Notes under the pieces: generated by a model
The model's input: only the letters and a program-made list of their open reading frames with translations
Databases searched by the model: none
What the model was told of the DNA's origin: nothing
Shown here: piece by piece, positions 44,947 through 53,700 of the stretch
Numbering within the stretch: the first letter of the stretch is position 1
How the letters are laid out: each line of letters starts with the position of its first letter
DNA from: Ruminococcus sp. UBA4240
Lineage (GTDB): Bacteria; Bacillota; Clostridia; Oscillospirales; Ruminococcaceae
Direction of reading: 5' to 3'
Assembly (NCBI GenBank): GCA_002395525.1
Contig: DGXE01000031.1
Location: forward strand, 10,004 to 74,003
DNA: 64,000 bases
Program-made: the position numbers and the translations under genes

Positions 44947-45813
44947 TTATGCCTTGCCGACAGAACCGAAGAGCTCCATCTTGTACTTTACAGTAGCCTT
45001 GATAGCCTCATAGCCAGGTGCAAGGATCTTTCTGGGATCGTAGCCCTTGCCCTGGAGGTCCTTCTTAGCCTCGAAGTACTCTCTGGTAGCTTTCTGGAAT
45101 GCCCACTGGCACTCGGAGTTTACGTTGATCTTGGAAACGCCCATGGAGATAGCCTTCTTGATCTGATCATCGGGGATGCCGGAACCGCCGTGGAGAACCA
45201 GAGGGATATCGCCGACAGCAGCGGTGATGTTCTCAAGAGTCTCAAAGGAAAGACCCTTCCAGTTGTCGGGATACTTGCCGTGGATGTTGCCGATGCCTGC
45301 TGCAAGGAAGTCGATGCCGCAGTCCTTGAGCTTTACGCACTCTGCAGGATCTGCACACTCGCCGTCTGCAACTATGCCATCCTCTTCGCCGCCAATAGCG
45401 CCTACCTCAGCCTCCAGGGAAACGCCCATGCTGTGAGCCTTGTCAGCCAGCTCTCTGGTCTTTGCAAGGTTTTCCTCAAGAGGAAGAGCAGAACCGTCGA
45501 ACATGATAGAGGAGAAGCCTGCATCCAGACACTTGTAGCAAGCCTCATAGTTGCCGTGGTCAAGGTGAAGGGCAACGGGAACGGTGATATTCTGCTCCTC
45601 CATAACAGCCTTTACCATAGCGGTAACTACCTTGTAGCCGCCCATATACTTGCCTGCGCCCATGGATGAGCTGATGATGACAGGGGATTCCAGCTCCTGT
45701 GCAGTGATAAGGATAGCCTTGGTCCATTCAAGGTTGTTGGTGTTGAAGTGACCTACTGCATACTTGCCGGCTCTTGCCTTCTGCAGCATTTCGGTTGCTG
45801 TAACATAAGCCAT
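44947..45813 (-). CDS. fba: Fructose-bisphosphate aldolase, class II
   Basis: A 288-residue glycolytic enzyme that splits fructose 1,6-bisphosphate. Zinc ligands are visible in LHLDHGNYE, GNIHGKYP and LVLHGGSGIPDD, with INVNSECQWAF binding phosphate. The length matches class II type B enzymes. Codon use is strongly biased, as expected of an abundant protein. It stands alone, with a promoter at 45865-45893 and a strong terminator. Confidence 0.96.
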   Translation of the reverse strand: MAYVTATEMLQKARAGKYAVGHFNTNNLEWTKAILITAQELESPVIISSSMGAGKYMGGYKVVTAMVKAVMEEQNITVPVALHLDHGNYEACYKCLDAGFSSIMFDGSALPLEENLAKTRELADKAHSMGVSLEAEVGAIGGEEDGIVADGECADPAECVKLKDCGIDFLAAGIGNIHGKYPDNWKGLSFETLENITAAVGDIPLVLHGGSGIPDDQIKKAISMGVSKINVNSECQWAFQKATREYFEAKKDLQGKGYDPRKILAPGYEAIKATVKYKMELFGSVGKA

Positions 45814-45864
45814 TGTATATACCTCCGTATGAGTGCGTATACCGCACCTTAATTTTACCTATAT

Positions 45865-45893
45865 ATTATACTCCATTTTTTATGATTTTGCAA
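45865..45893 (-). promoter_or_regulatory. Promoter of fba
   Basis: On the minus strand TTGCAA (45888-45893), 17 bases and TATAAT (45865-45870), about 50 bases before the start codon. Confidence 0.8.
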
Positions 45894-45994
45894 TAGTTTT
45901 ATAGAAAATTCACAAGTTAGCAACACCAAACTAATATTGACACTGGAAAAAGAGTGATTTGCCACATTTACAGACATTATGCTTTTGTATTATA

Positions 45995-46022
45995 TTGACA
46001 TTTCACTACATATTGGTAGAAT
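45995..46022 (+). promoter_or_regulatory. Promoter in the fba-SPFH intergenic region
   Basis: TTGACA (45995-46000), a 16-base spacer and TAGAAT (46017-46022). It would drive the short frame at 46051-46155 or extend the SPFH transcript. Confidence 0.55.
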
Positions 46023-46050
46023 ACTTTGCTTTTTGAGAGGTTAAGTGACT

Positions 46051-46155
46051 ATGGTTCAGAAAGCAGACACATACACCGTATATGTAAGATACGAATGTAT
46101 GAGGCGGGGAATAGGTTATAAATTCATTAGAAATCATCGCCGGTTATTGCATTAA
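46051..46155 (+). CDS. Candidate 34-residue small protein
   Basis: A short basic frame starting MVQKADTYTVYVRYECMRRG, with GAGAGG about 10 bases upstream (a GTG at 46045 would be closer) and a promoter just before it. Its stop overlaps the -35 box of the SPFH promoter. No family is recognised. It may be a chance frame in a leader. Confidence 0.25.
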   Translation: MVQKADTYTVYVRYECMRRGIGYKFIRNHRRLLH

Positions 46156-46175
46156 CGGAAAATTCATGGTATAAT
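46147..46175 (+). promoter_or_regulatory. Promoter of the SPFH gene
   Basis: TTGCAT (46147-46152), 17 bases and TATAAT (46170-46175), about 50 bases before the start codon. Confidence 0.75.
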
Positions 46176-46225
46176 GACCAATGTTGACAGGCAGGGGGTG
46201 CCTGTTTCAGAAAGAGAGGTTTACC

Positions 46226-47149
46226 ATGGAAGGAAAAAAAGTGAAGAAAACCGCAGGCATAGTTGCCGCAGTAATTGTAGTCGTAATACTGCTCTCAGCG
46301 CTGTTAGGCTGCTTTACAGTAGTTGAAGCAGGGCATACAGGTGTACTGCTCACCTTTGGCAGTGTCTCCGGAAAGGTGCTGAATGAAGGGCTCAACTTCA
46401 AGGTGCCCTATATCCAGACCGTCATTCAGATAGATAACCGTGTGCAGAAGGCAGAGGTGGCGTGCTCGTCCGCATCCAAGGACTTGCAGACCGTGTCAAG
46501 CACAGTTGCTCTCAACTATCGTGTGCGCAGCACCGCATCTGCGGATATTTACCGCAATGTAGGCCTTGATTATGAGAATATCATCATCTCTCCCGCAATA
46601 CAGGAGTGTGTCAAGGCAGTCAGCGCACGCTACACAGCAGAGGAGCTCATCACACAGCGCCAGACCATCAGCGACCAGATGGCAGAGCTTTTATCCGAAA
46701 AGATAAATCCCTATGGCCTTGATATTGATATTTTCAACATCATCAGCCTTGATTTCACCGATGAGTTCAATGCTGCTATCGAAGCAAAGCAGACAGCGCA
46801 GCAGAATGCCCTCAAGGCAGAACAGGATCTTGCAAGGATAAAGGTTGAGGCACAGCAGACCATAGAACAGGCTCAGGCAGAGGCTGAGGCATACCGTCTC
46901 AAGAGCGAGCAGATAACACCTCAGATGATCGCTATGGAGTATATCGACAAGTGGGATGGTCATCTGCCCACAGTTGCAACAGGGGACACAGCAATGATGT
47001 TTGACCTGTCACAGCTTATGGATGAGGCATCACAGAACGGCTCTGCTCAGAGTTCACCTGCACCTGCTGCCCCCGCAGTTACACAGGAGAGAAACGCTCC
47101 CTCCGCAGAGACTGTTACAGAAACAGAAGATGAGGCTGTGACAGAATGA
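46226..47149 (+). CDS. SPFH/prohibitin-family membrane protein
   Basis: A 307-residue protein with one N-terminal TM helix (about 9-30) followed by an SPFH domain (VVEAGHTGVLLTFGSVSGKV... to about residue 190), a coiled coil rich in Ala, Gln and Glu (about 190-235) and a Pro/Ala-rich acidic tail. Prohibitin and HflC-like proteins form membrane cages that organise proteases or lipids; no partner gene (HflK or NfeD) is nearby. AGAGAGG precedes the ATG at 46226. The stop overlaps the next gene as ATGA. Confidence 0.9.
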   Translation: MEGKKVKKTAGIVAAVIVVVILLSALLGCFTVVEAGHTGVLLTFGSVSGKVLNEGLNFKVPYIQTVIQIDNRVQKAEVACSSASKDLQTVSSTVALNYRVRSTASADIYRNVGLDYENIIISPAIQECVKAVSARYTAEELITQRQTISDQMAELLSEKINPYGLDIDIFNIISLDFTDEFNAAIEAKQTAQQNALKAEQDLARIKVEAQQTIEQAQAEAEAYRLKSEQITPQMIAMEYIDKWDGHLPTVATGDTAMMFDLSQLMDEASQNGSAQSSPAPAAPAVTQERNAPSAETVTETEDEAVTE

Positions 47150-47886
47150 GCATTGCGCTGAAAAAACCAGAGTTCATACTCTTTGATTACGGCAACACCA
47201 TAATGTGGGAGCCGGGCTTTGACTACGGCAGGGGAGAGCGTGCCCTGTTCTCCCATGTGGTGCAGGGGGAAAGGGCTGTTACCTTCGAGGAATTCTCCCG
47301 TGTGCATGATGAGATATTCGCCCTTACAGCCAAGGCTCGTGATTTGGACTTTGAGATAAGCGAGAGCCAGATGCTGAAATTAAAGCTTGACCGCCTGGGG
47401 CTTACACTTGATGTGAGCTTTGAGGAGGCAGAGGAGATCCTCTGGGACACCTGCTCGGAAGGGGAGTGTATGCCGGGGCTTGAAGGGCTTGTAAAATGCC
47501 TTCACGAGCAGGGGATTTGCACTGCTGTTGTCAGCAATATGGGCTGGAGCGGCGAGAACCTGAGACACAGGATAAACAGGCTCCTGCCGGGCAATCATTT
47601 CGAGTTTATCCTTACATCCTCGGATGTGGGGATAAGAAAGCCTCAGCCCATGATATTTGAAGCTGCCCTTGCTATGGCAGGAGCAGCTGCACAGGATGTG
47701 TGGTTCTGTGGTGACAACATCAGGGCTGACCTTGACGGCGCCCATTCAGCAGGTATCTTTCCGGTGCTGTATGAAAGCCGTGACGTACCAGATCCCTGGT
47801 CAGGCAATGAAGGTTTGACCATTGCTTATGACCACCTGAAAATAACTCACTGGGATGAGATGACGGAGCTTATTGCTTCGTTATAA
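47146..47886 (+). CDS. HAD-family hydrolase
   Basis: A 246-residue HAD protein with a helical C1 cap. Motif I is FILFDYGNTI, with the nucleophile Asp but Gly in place of the usual second Asp, which may lower phosphatase activity. Motif II is AVVSNMGWS, motif III SSDVGIRKPQPMIF and motif IV VWFCGDNIRADLDGA. It is translationally coupled to the SPFH gene. Relatives are YjjG-like nucleotidases or general phosphatases; substrate unknown. Confidence 0.85.
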   Translation: MSIALKKPEFILFDYGNTIMWEPGFDYGRGERALFSHVVQGERAVTFEEFSRVHDEIFALTAKARDLDFEISESQMLKLKLDRLGLTLDVSFEEAEEILWDTCSEGECMPGLEGLVKCLHEQGICTAVVSNMGWSGENLRHRINRLLPGNHFEFILTSSDVGIRKPQPMIFEAALAMAGAAAQDVWFCGDNIRADLDGAHSAGIFPVLYESRDVPDPWSGNEGLTIAYDHLKITHWDEMTELIASL

Positions 47887-47904
47887 AAGCAAATAAAAAG
47901 AAAT

Positions 47905-47938
47905 GTGACAGCGTTCAGACAGAGCGCTGTCACTGTTT
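47905..47938. terminator. Bidirectional terminator between HAD and YhfC genes
   Basis: GTGACAGCG (47905-47913) pairs with CGCTGTCAC (47925-47933), followed by TGTTTTG on plus. On the minus strand the tail is ATTTCTTTTTATTT, so it can end both convergent genes. Confidence 0.8.
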
Positions 47939-47968
47939 TGACAGTAATGGGAAGCATCTATGCGGGTT

Positions 47969-48625
47969 TTATCCGTCATTGTCAAGTGCCTTCACGGTGC
48001 GCCGTGCATACTCATATAGAAGAGCAGTGATACACAGGGAGGCGAACAGAGAGAGGAGTGCATCAAGCTGCATAAGGAGACCACAGACAAGATCACTTAA
48101 AAAATGCATCACAATAGCTATATACAGGTATTTCTTTGACTCCCTGTAATGCACTGCTGCCATAACGAGTACCGAAAACACGATGTGTATGAATACACAG
48201 TCTGCAAAGGCTATCATGCTGAAAAGCCCTTCGGTCTCTACCTCGCCAGCGTGTATACCTTTCAGAAAGCTGTCCACCATGACAGGTAAGTTGCCGAGTA
48301 TCAGCTCTGCACCTCCGTGACCCGCACCGTAGGCGATAGCATCATGCCACTTGTCGTACTCATGCATCACGTACATCATGGCGACGTATCTGCCGACCTC
48401 TTCCAGAACGCCCGAAAGTGCCGTATTTGCAGCGATGTATCCCACACCGCCGCTTTGCAGCAGAAGGCGGAACAATGCCCTAATCCATGAAACGACCATG
48501 TAAGTGAAAAAGCCTGTGAGAAATGGCTTTAAAGCAGCCCCGGTGCGCTTCCTCAGAAAAAGGTAGACAGCAAGCGGCATAGCCGCCGTAATGATTATCT
48601 CAATGAGTTCAATAATAACATTCAT
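47969..48625 (-). CDS. YhfC-family putative intramembrane metalloprotease
   Basis: A 218-residue protein with about six TM helices. The conserved motifs are LSGVLEEVGRYVAM (EExxR), AYGAGHGGAEL (His) and a late VMHFLSDL, matching the YhfC family related to CPBP/PrsW proteases. No substrate is known. A TTGCAA-17-TATAAT promoter lies on the minus strand at 48664-48692. It is a single-gene unit. Confidence 0.85.
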   Translation of the reverse strand: MNVIIELIEIIITAAMPLAVYLFLRKRTGAALKPFLTGFFTYMVVSWIRALFRLLLQSGGVGYIAANTALSGVLEEVGRYVAMMYVMHEYDKWHDAIAYGAGHGGAELILGNLPVMVDSFLKGIHAGEVETEGLFSMIAFADCVFIHIVFSVLVMAAVHYRESKKYLYIAIVMHFLSDLVCGLLMQLDALLSLFASLCITALLYEYARRTVKALDNDG

Positions 48626-48663
48626 AGTCTTTATGGTTTGTATGAAGGAATTACTTTTTTCAT

Positions 48664-48692
48664 ATTATACACTATTGACTATGGTTTTGCAA
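48664..48692 (-). promoter_or_regulatory. Promoter of the YhfC-family gene
   Basis: On the minus strand TTGCAA (48687-48692), 17 bases and TATAAT (48664-48669). Confidence 0.7.
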
Positions 48693-48829
48693 GTATTATA
48701 TAGATTTTAGAATGAGCGTTGATCGACCTTATGCACTGATTCAGTAAAGGCTGAAGAGTTCCGGTTTTATTCAAGGGAGCCAAGGCATAGTGCTATATGC
48801 CATGGTTATAGGGGGATAAGCAGATAATA

Positions 48830-48857
48830 ATTTCGCATAATCAAAGTTATGCGAAAT
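48830..48857 (-). other. Hairpin in gene-poor stretch
   Basis: ATTTCGCATAA (48830-48840) pairs perfectly with TTATGCGAAAT (48847-48857) across 6 bases, with TTATTATC after it on the minus strand. It overlaps the stop of the short frame at 48847-48993 and could be its terminator. Confidence 0.45.
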
Positions 48858-48993
48858 AATTGCTATTAAATTCTGCATGACAATCCTTCATAGTCGGGTT
48901 AACCCTCTTTATAGCAATATCGAGCCAGAGAAAGCCGGTGACCTTACTGCGTAAATGAACATCAAATGCGCCATACCAGTCAGATTTATTCAT
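48847..48993 (-). pseudogene. Short frame, possible gene remnant
   Basis: A 48-residue frame starting MNKSDWYGAFDVHLRSKV with a mixed composition that looks coding, but a poor ribosome binding site. The frame is open to 49113, with a non-coding-like upstream part. A hairpin overlaps its stop. It may be the 3' remnant of a lost gene. The rest of 48693-49112 shows nothing else that I can support. Confidence 0.25.
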
Positions 48994-49112
48994 GTTCTTA
49001 AATAGTTTTATTTGCAAGCTCCAATAAATGCTGTGCAAAGCGTTTATCAGAGCTTGCTTTATGAATAAGTGCAATTGAACAAAAACTGTTGAACAGATCA
49101 GGTGTGCAAACA

Positions 49113-50594
49113 CTACGTTTTTATGCTCTTAACGGCAAAATATCTGGCAGCGCTTGAAATTATCATCATAAGGAGCATCGCACTGAGCGTGAAAAAAGCG
49201 ATGAGAAAAGAATACGGGAACCACACACCGATCATTTTGTAGCTTGTAAAGCCATAGCCTGCTGCCCATACGATCAGCTTCGGCAGCAAGAGCATCAGCA
49301 CACACAGCGGAATCAGAACACAGCAGCGTATAACGAGCTTTCTGCCTTCCTTGGACAGGTCTGTCTGCTTTTTGGCAAGGCGCTTTTTCCGCGTGAACAT
49401 CAGTACAAGAACGATAACAATACCGATAAGACCGATGATCGTGATACAGCTTGATACATTGTCGATTGTCGAGGAATAGTCTAAAATATCAAACTGCGCT
49501 CTGTTTATTTCCTCTCCCTTCATTCTCTGGTACAGCGAATTTCCAGCAATATCTGCTGTCAGAGTCCAGGCATTGGAAACGGAGAAAATGCCTATGTCCC
49601 GTTCTTTATCTATAAGGATAAGAGAGCTGAAATCAGCGTTGGTCCCTGTGTGGAAATAGTAGCCGTTATATATCCAGCCGTTATACTGCACCATGCCGTA
49701 ACCCATGTCGATCTTATACGCTTCTGGCATTTCCTGTGAAGCAGCGATGGCATTTGTCAGCTTTTCCGGCAGCTCCAGATGTCCTAACTGCGCTTCCATC
49801 CACAGCGACATATCTCTCGGAGTAGAACGCAGTCCCCCATCACCGGAGGTAAGCAAAGATTCAGGCTCATCATAGGGCAGAAGTTTGGTGAACAACCAGC
49901 GGTAGCCCTGGGTCGTAGGGATCTGATAGCCGCTGTGGGTCATTCCTATGGGCTGGAGTATTTCATTGGTTACATATTCCTCAAAGGGCACACCGCTGAC
50001 GGTCTCCGTTATATATGCAAGAATATCATAGCCGAGATTGCAGTATTCAAACCTGGTTCCCGGCTCATATACAAGCCTGATATTTTCGGCAGTGTGGGCA
50101 ATATCCTCATTGGATGCTGCCCTGTCACCCGCCGGATACTGCATCATAGTTGAATTTGGAATACCTGAACAATGCTCCAGAAGCTGCCATATTTTTGTAT
50201 CCTGCGGCTGCCCGTCCCAGGTGACGTTCCACCAGGGCAGATAGTCCTTCACGCTGTCCTCAACGGAGAGCTTTCCCTCCTCCTGCAGGAGAAATACCGA
50301 CAGTGCAGTAAACGCCTTAGAGCATGAACCGATGCCAAAGACCGTGTCCTCAGTCACCGGGATCTGCTCCTCGATGTTCCCATAGCCCCAGTTCTTATAC
50401 TCTGTTTCCGAGCCGTTTACCACAGCAACGGCAAGCCCGGGCGGATTATTCAGTTCGATCTTTTTCTCCACAAAGGCATTCCATTCAGTATCACTGAGCA
50501 CAGCCTTATCCTCGGCGCTCACTGAAAAAGATGCCGCGAGCAGCATAGCAGCCGAAAGCGTAAATGCCGCTGCCTTTCTCATCACTCTTTTCAT
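49113..50594 (-). CDS. Serine hydrolase, class C beta-lactamase-like, membrane-anchored
   Basis: A 493-residue exported protein. A signal peptide (residues 1 to about 28) precedes a penicillin-binding/class C beta-lactamase-like domain: the SxxK motif is in GIGSCSKAFTAL and the YxN motif in FEYCNLGYD; HTGTN near residue 320 replaces the KTG. Three to four TM helices fill the last 120 residues. Such proteins are often D-aminopeptidases or esterases rather than beta-lactamases. GGGGAGG precedes the ATG at 50594. Confidence 0.9.
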   Translation of the reverse strand: MKRVMRKAAAFTLSAAMLLAASFSVSAEDKAVLSDTEWNAFVEKKIELNNPPGLAVAVVNGSETEYKNWGYGNIEEQIPVTEDTVFGIGSCSKAFTALSVFLLQEEGKLSVEDSVKDYLPWWNVTWDGQPQDTKIWQLLEHCSGIPNSTMMQYPAGDRAASNEDIAHTAENIRLVYEPGTRFEYCNLGYDILAYITETVSGVPFEEYVTNEILQPIGMTHSGYQIPTTQGYRWLFTKLLPYDEPESLLTSGDGGLRSTPRDMSLWMEAQLGHLELPEKLTNAIAASQEMPEAYKIDMGYGMVQYNGWIYNGYYFHTGTNADFSSLILIDKERDIGIFSVSNAWTLTADIAGNSLYQRMKGEEINRAQFDILDYSSTIDNVSSCITIIGLIGIVIVLVLMFTRKKRLAKKQTDLSKEGRKLVIRCCVLIPLCVLMLLLPKLIVWAAGYGFTSYKMIGVWFPYSFLIAFFTLSAMLLMMIISSAARYFAVKSIKT

Positions 50595-50648
50595 TATGTC
50601 CTCCCCGATGATCATTCTATAGTCGATCCCACCTGCTGTACCTGTGAT

Positions 50649-50963
50649 TCAGCAGCCCTTGCCGTCAACACTGCATGAGGCACCGTCACCAAAGCCAATG
50701 ACACGAAATCCCGACTCTTCCAGATACTTGTCCCAGCTTAAAAACACCGAGCCGTCCTCACGGATGAGGGCAGGCAGGCCTATGTCCCCTATCTCCTTGC
50801 AATGGTCAAAGACCGGATCAGTGTCTCTTAGTTTAAGGAAATCCGACAGATCCTTCAGGCGTTTGTTTATATCAATAAACTCATATTCTATCCCGTATGT
50901 GTCGAAGTTATACTTGCACGCCACACAATCCGGGCACATTTCGCTTCCGTAGATCTTGAACAT
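50649..50963 (-). CDS. Glutaredoxin-like protein
   Basis: A 104-residue small thioredoxin-fold protein. The redox site CPDC lies at residues 10-13 (YGSEMCPDCVAC), and IGLPALIREDG carries the cis-Pro loop. A Cys-containing C-terminus (GASCSVDGKGC) may bind a metal or take part in disulfide exchange. It lies 54 bases upstream of the serine hydrolase gene on the same strand and divergent from the DUF3737 gene. Confidence 0.85.
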   Translation of the reverse strand: MFKIYGSEMCPDCVACKYNFDTYGIEYEFIDINKRLKDLSDFLKLRDTDPVFDHCKEIGDIGLPALIREDGSVFLSWDKYLEESGFRVIGFGDGASCSVDGKGC

Positions 50964-51027
50964 AATACCATTCCCTTCTTCTCATCAGCTTTTTAAGCTG
51001 TAATATGTTGTATTCACAATTTTTCTC

Positions 51028-51056
51028 TTGAATAGTTGAAATATTTCAAGTATAAT
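51028..51056 (+). promoter_or_regulatory. Promoter with an internal palindrome, DUF3737 gene
   Basis: TTGAAT (51028-51033), 17 bases and TATAAT (51051-51056). The spacer holds a perfect 14-bp palindrome, TTGAAATATTTCAA (51036-51049), a likely repressor site. Confidence 0.65.
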
Positions 51057-51083
51057 TAATACAGTATTATTTGGAGGATTGCT

Positions 51084-51959
51084 ATGCTTATCAATGATAA
51101 ATTATTTGACGGCGAAAGAGCCTTATACAAGTGCAGAGATACGGAGATAAGCGGCTGTGTCTTTGAGACAGGTGAATCCCCTCTCAAATCCAGTCAAGGG
51201 GTAAAGCTTGACAACGTTGTGTTCCGTGGCAAGTATCCCCTGTGGTATGCGGCAGATATGCAGGTGAACAACAGCCTGATCGAAGAAGGTGCAAGAGCCG
51301 GCATATGGTACACTGACAATATCTCCATCAGGGATACTCTTATAGAAGCACCCAAGTCCATCAGAAGGTGTAAAGGTGTATATCTTGACAATGTTACTCT
51401 TTCAGGTGCTGATGAAACCCTGTGGGAATGCAGTGACATCAAGCTGAGTAACGTCCGTGTCAGGGGTGATTACCTTTGCATGAACAGCAGTGATATAGAG
51501 GTGGAGGGGCTGGACCTGTCAGGCAAATACTGCTTTGACGGCGTACAGAACGTTACTGTGAGAAATTCCCGCTTTATAGGCAGGGATACCTTCTGGAACT
51601 CACTCAACGTTACCGTCTATGACAGCTTTATCAGCGGCGCATACATCGGCTGGAATTCCGAGGACATCACATTTGTCAACTGCACCATTGAAAGCCTTCA
51701 GGGAATGTGCTACATGACAAATCTGAAAATGGAGTACTGCCGCCTTATAAACACTACTCTCGCATTTGAGTATTCCACAGTCTACGCTGATCTGAGGGGA
51801 AATGTTTCAAGCATCATCAATCCTACAGGCGGCAGGATAGAGGCTGACCACATCGACACACTCATTATGGACAAGGACATGGTGGACATCACCAAGACGG
51901 AGATCATCGCCCGTGAAGGCGTTGGGGAAAGGCTTGACAAGGCACCGTATCTCCTGTAG
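51084..51959 (+). CDS. DUF3737 beta-helix protein
   Basis: A 291-residue cytosolic protein. Short repeats with regularly spaced N, L and V (for example CKGVYLDNVTLSG, CSDIKLSNVRVRG, VQNVTVRNSRFIG) indicate a right-handed parallel beta-helix like pectin lyases. The family DUF3737 is widespread in gut bacteria, and its function is unknown. No signal peptide is present. GGAGG lies before the ATG, and a palindrome sits in the promoter. Confidence 0.9.
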   Translation: MLINDKLFDGERALYKCRDTEISGCVFETGESPLKSSQGVKLDNVVFRGKYPLWYAADMQVNNSLIEEGARAGIWYTDNISIRDTLIEAPKSIRRCKGVYLDNVTLSGADETLWECSDIKLSNVRVRGDYLCMNSSDIEVEGLDLSGKYCFDGVQNVTVRNSRFIGRDTFWNSLNVTVYDSFISGAYIGWNSEDITFVNCTIESLQGMCYMTNLKMEYCRLINTTLAFEYSTVYADLRGNVSSIINPTGGRIEADHIDTLIMDKDMVDITKTEIIAREGVGERLDKAPYLL

Positions 51960-51970
51960 CAGCATGATAG

Positions 51971-52001
51971 GCAGCACATTGGCTCTGATGTGCTGCTTTT
52001 T
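51971..52001 (+). terminator. Terminator of the DUF3737 gene
   Basis: GCAGCACAT (51971-51979) pairs perfectly with ATGTGCTGC (51988-51996), followed by TTTTTC. Confidence 0.85.
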
Positions 52002-52026
52002 CATACATACAGTTTGCTGTCGTGCG

Positions 52027-52782
52027 TCACTCTTTGCCCTGCTCTACCGTCTTTATATCTGAATCAGGCAGATCCTTCAGGGCATAAGTATCAAAGGCAG
52101 GGTCTGACGGGAACTCTATCTCAATGGCTGTCAGCCTTGCTGCCTTTGCAGTCCCCTGCTCCATAGACAGCTCAAAGACATGACCGCCCTTTGTTCTGTC
52201 ATCGGATATAAAGTGCAGATGCCAGCCGGCAGCATTTATGCCGTCCATATAATCAGGGTAATATACACATACAAGAGAGCCCTTTACATTCTCAAAGGCA
52301 AAGCTCTTCTGTGTAACGCAGAGCGCATCCTTCAAGGTCACATGGTGAGCATGGGTCCCCTTTTCGGAGCGGGCGCTTATCCTTGAAAAGCTGCCGTCGA
52401 TCCTTATGACGTGCATACTGTTAAGAGCAAAGCCCTCTTCAATTTTAAGTGTCAGGAGTTGTTTCAGCTCGTCTATATTCTCTGCACCGCCAATTGCGTA
52501 TTCCAGGGGGCTTGTCATGGGAGCTACACTTGCGAAGGGTACGCCTGTATCGTCATCAGCCTCTTTCACACTCCCATCATCTGTGGCACGGTAGCAGTTA
52601 CCGTCTATGACTATCATTTCCCCGTCCACATCCTCAAAGGTGCCAAGACCTGTATCACCGTGGTGGAGAAGCTCCCCCACCGTTACTACACTTCTTGAAT
52701 ATCCCAGCGCCAGCGCCTGTAATGTAGATACCTGATACATTTTGGAATTATCCATATTTGTGTTTTTTTCTTTTGTGATCAT
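52027..52782 (-). CDS. budA: Alpha-acetolactate decarboxylase
   Basis: A 251-residue enzyme (BudA/AlsD) that converts alpha-acetolactate to acetoin with CO2 release. The core signatures are visible: LLHHGDTGLGTFEDVDGEMI, DGNCYRA, the Tyr/Glu-rich middle, and GWHLHFISDDRTKGGHVFE, which supplies the zinc His ligands. The start overlaps the MOSC-MogA gene stop as ATGA, so it is translated with the molybdenum cofactor operon, an unexpected partner. No acetolactate synthase is near. Confidence 0.93.
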   Translation of the reverse strand: MITKEKNTNMDNSKMYQVSTLQALALGYSRSVVTVGELLHHGDTGLGTFEDVDGEMIVIDGNCYRATDDGSVKEADDDTGVPFASVAPMTSPLEYAIGGAENIDELKQLLTLKIEEGFALNSMHVIRIDGSFSRISARSEKGTHAHHVTLKDALCVTQKSFAFENVKGSLVCVYYPDYMDGINAAGWHLHFISDDRTKGGHVFELSMEQGTAKAARLTAIEIEFPSDPAFDTYALKDLPDSDIKTVEQGKE

Positions 52783-53699
52783 TTATCATCTTCTCCTCTC
52801 AATAGTTTAATACCATGTGATATCAGCGGCAGTACAAATCCGGCACATTCTTCCACAGCCTTCGGGCTGCCTGGAAGATTGATGATGAGTGTACGCCCTC
52901 TGATAACGCTCACAGCCCTTGACAGCACAGCATTGGGTGTTATTTTCATGCTATGTGCTCTTATTGCATCTGCAATGCCGGGAGCATTGCGCTCTGCGGC
53001 TCTGACGGTTGCCTCGGGCACTCTGTCCCTCAGTCCGAATCCGGTGCCGCCCGTTGTAAAAAGCACATCGGGGTGTACCTCATCGCAGATACGCACTATT
53101 TCCCTGTATATCATATCCTCCTCATCGGGGAGGATAGTTTTTCCAACAGCAGAGTAGCCGTGTTCAGCCGCTATCCTTTCGATGACACCGCTGCTTTTGT
53201 CCTCATATCCGCCGAAAAATGCCCTGTCGCTTGACGTTATGACAGCTACGGTCAGTGGTCTTGATGTGACGATGTCAGCAGCATCTCCTACTGTGACATA
53301 TCCTCCTTCAAGCACCTTTGCAAACACGCCCTCACGGGGCATGATACAGTCGCCTGTTATGCTTCGTATCTCACAGTTTGTGTGGCACTGCTTACCTATC
53401 TGTGTGACCTCAAGGAGCGCCTGACCGCAGCGTATTCTCGTCCCCACAGCACAATGGAGAAGATCTATTCCGCTCACAACAAGGTTTTCGCCAAACACTC
53501 CAAAGGGAATATCAACCTTATTATCTGCCCTTTCTCGGAATGCCTGTATGCTTTCAAGGGAAAGCAGGGACACCTGCCTTTCACTTCCCGCATGGGCATC
53601 ATTTGCAAGGCCGTATCCCTTTATGACAAGGCATTTTCCGATGTCGTGCTTCACAGTGCCCTTTTTTTCCGATATGCAGACCGCATTTACAGTACCCAT
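52779..53699 (-). CDS. MOSC-MogA/MoaB fusion protein
   Basis: A 306-residue protein with two domains. Residues about 1-145 are a MOSC domain with GKQCHTNCEIRSITGDCIMP, which holds the conserved Cys that handles sulfur for the molybdenum cofactor. Residues about 148-306 are a MogA/MoaB-like domain (TVAVITSSDRAFFGG, FTTGGTGFGLRDRVPEAT, LIINLPGSPKAV), which adenylates molybdopterin before metal insertion. The fusion is known in Clostridia. It overlaps budA by 4 bases and follows moaA by 1. Confidence 0.93.
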   Translation of the reverse strand: MGTVNAVCISEKKGTVKHDIGKCLVIKGYGLANDAHAGSERQVSLLSLESIQAFRERADNKVDIPFGVFGENLVVSGIDLLHCAVGTRIRCGQALLEVTQIGKQCHTNCEIRSITGDCIMPREGVFAKVLEGGYVTVGDAADIVTSRPLTVAVITSSDRAFFGGYEDKSSGVIERIAAEHGYSAVGKTILPDEEDMIYREIVRICDEVHPDVLFTTGGTGFGLRDRVPEATVRAAERNAPGIADAIRAHSMKITPNAVLSRAVSVIRGRTLIINLPGSPKAVEECAGFVLPLISHGIKLLRGEDDK

Positions 53700-53700
53700 T

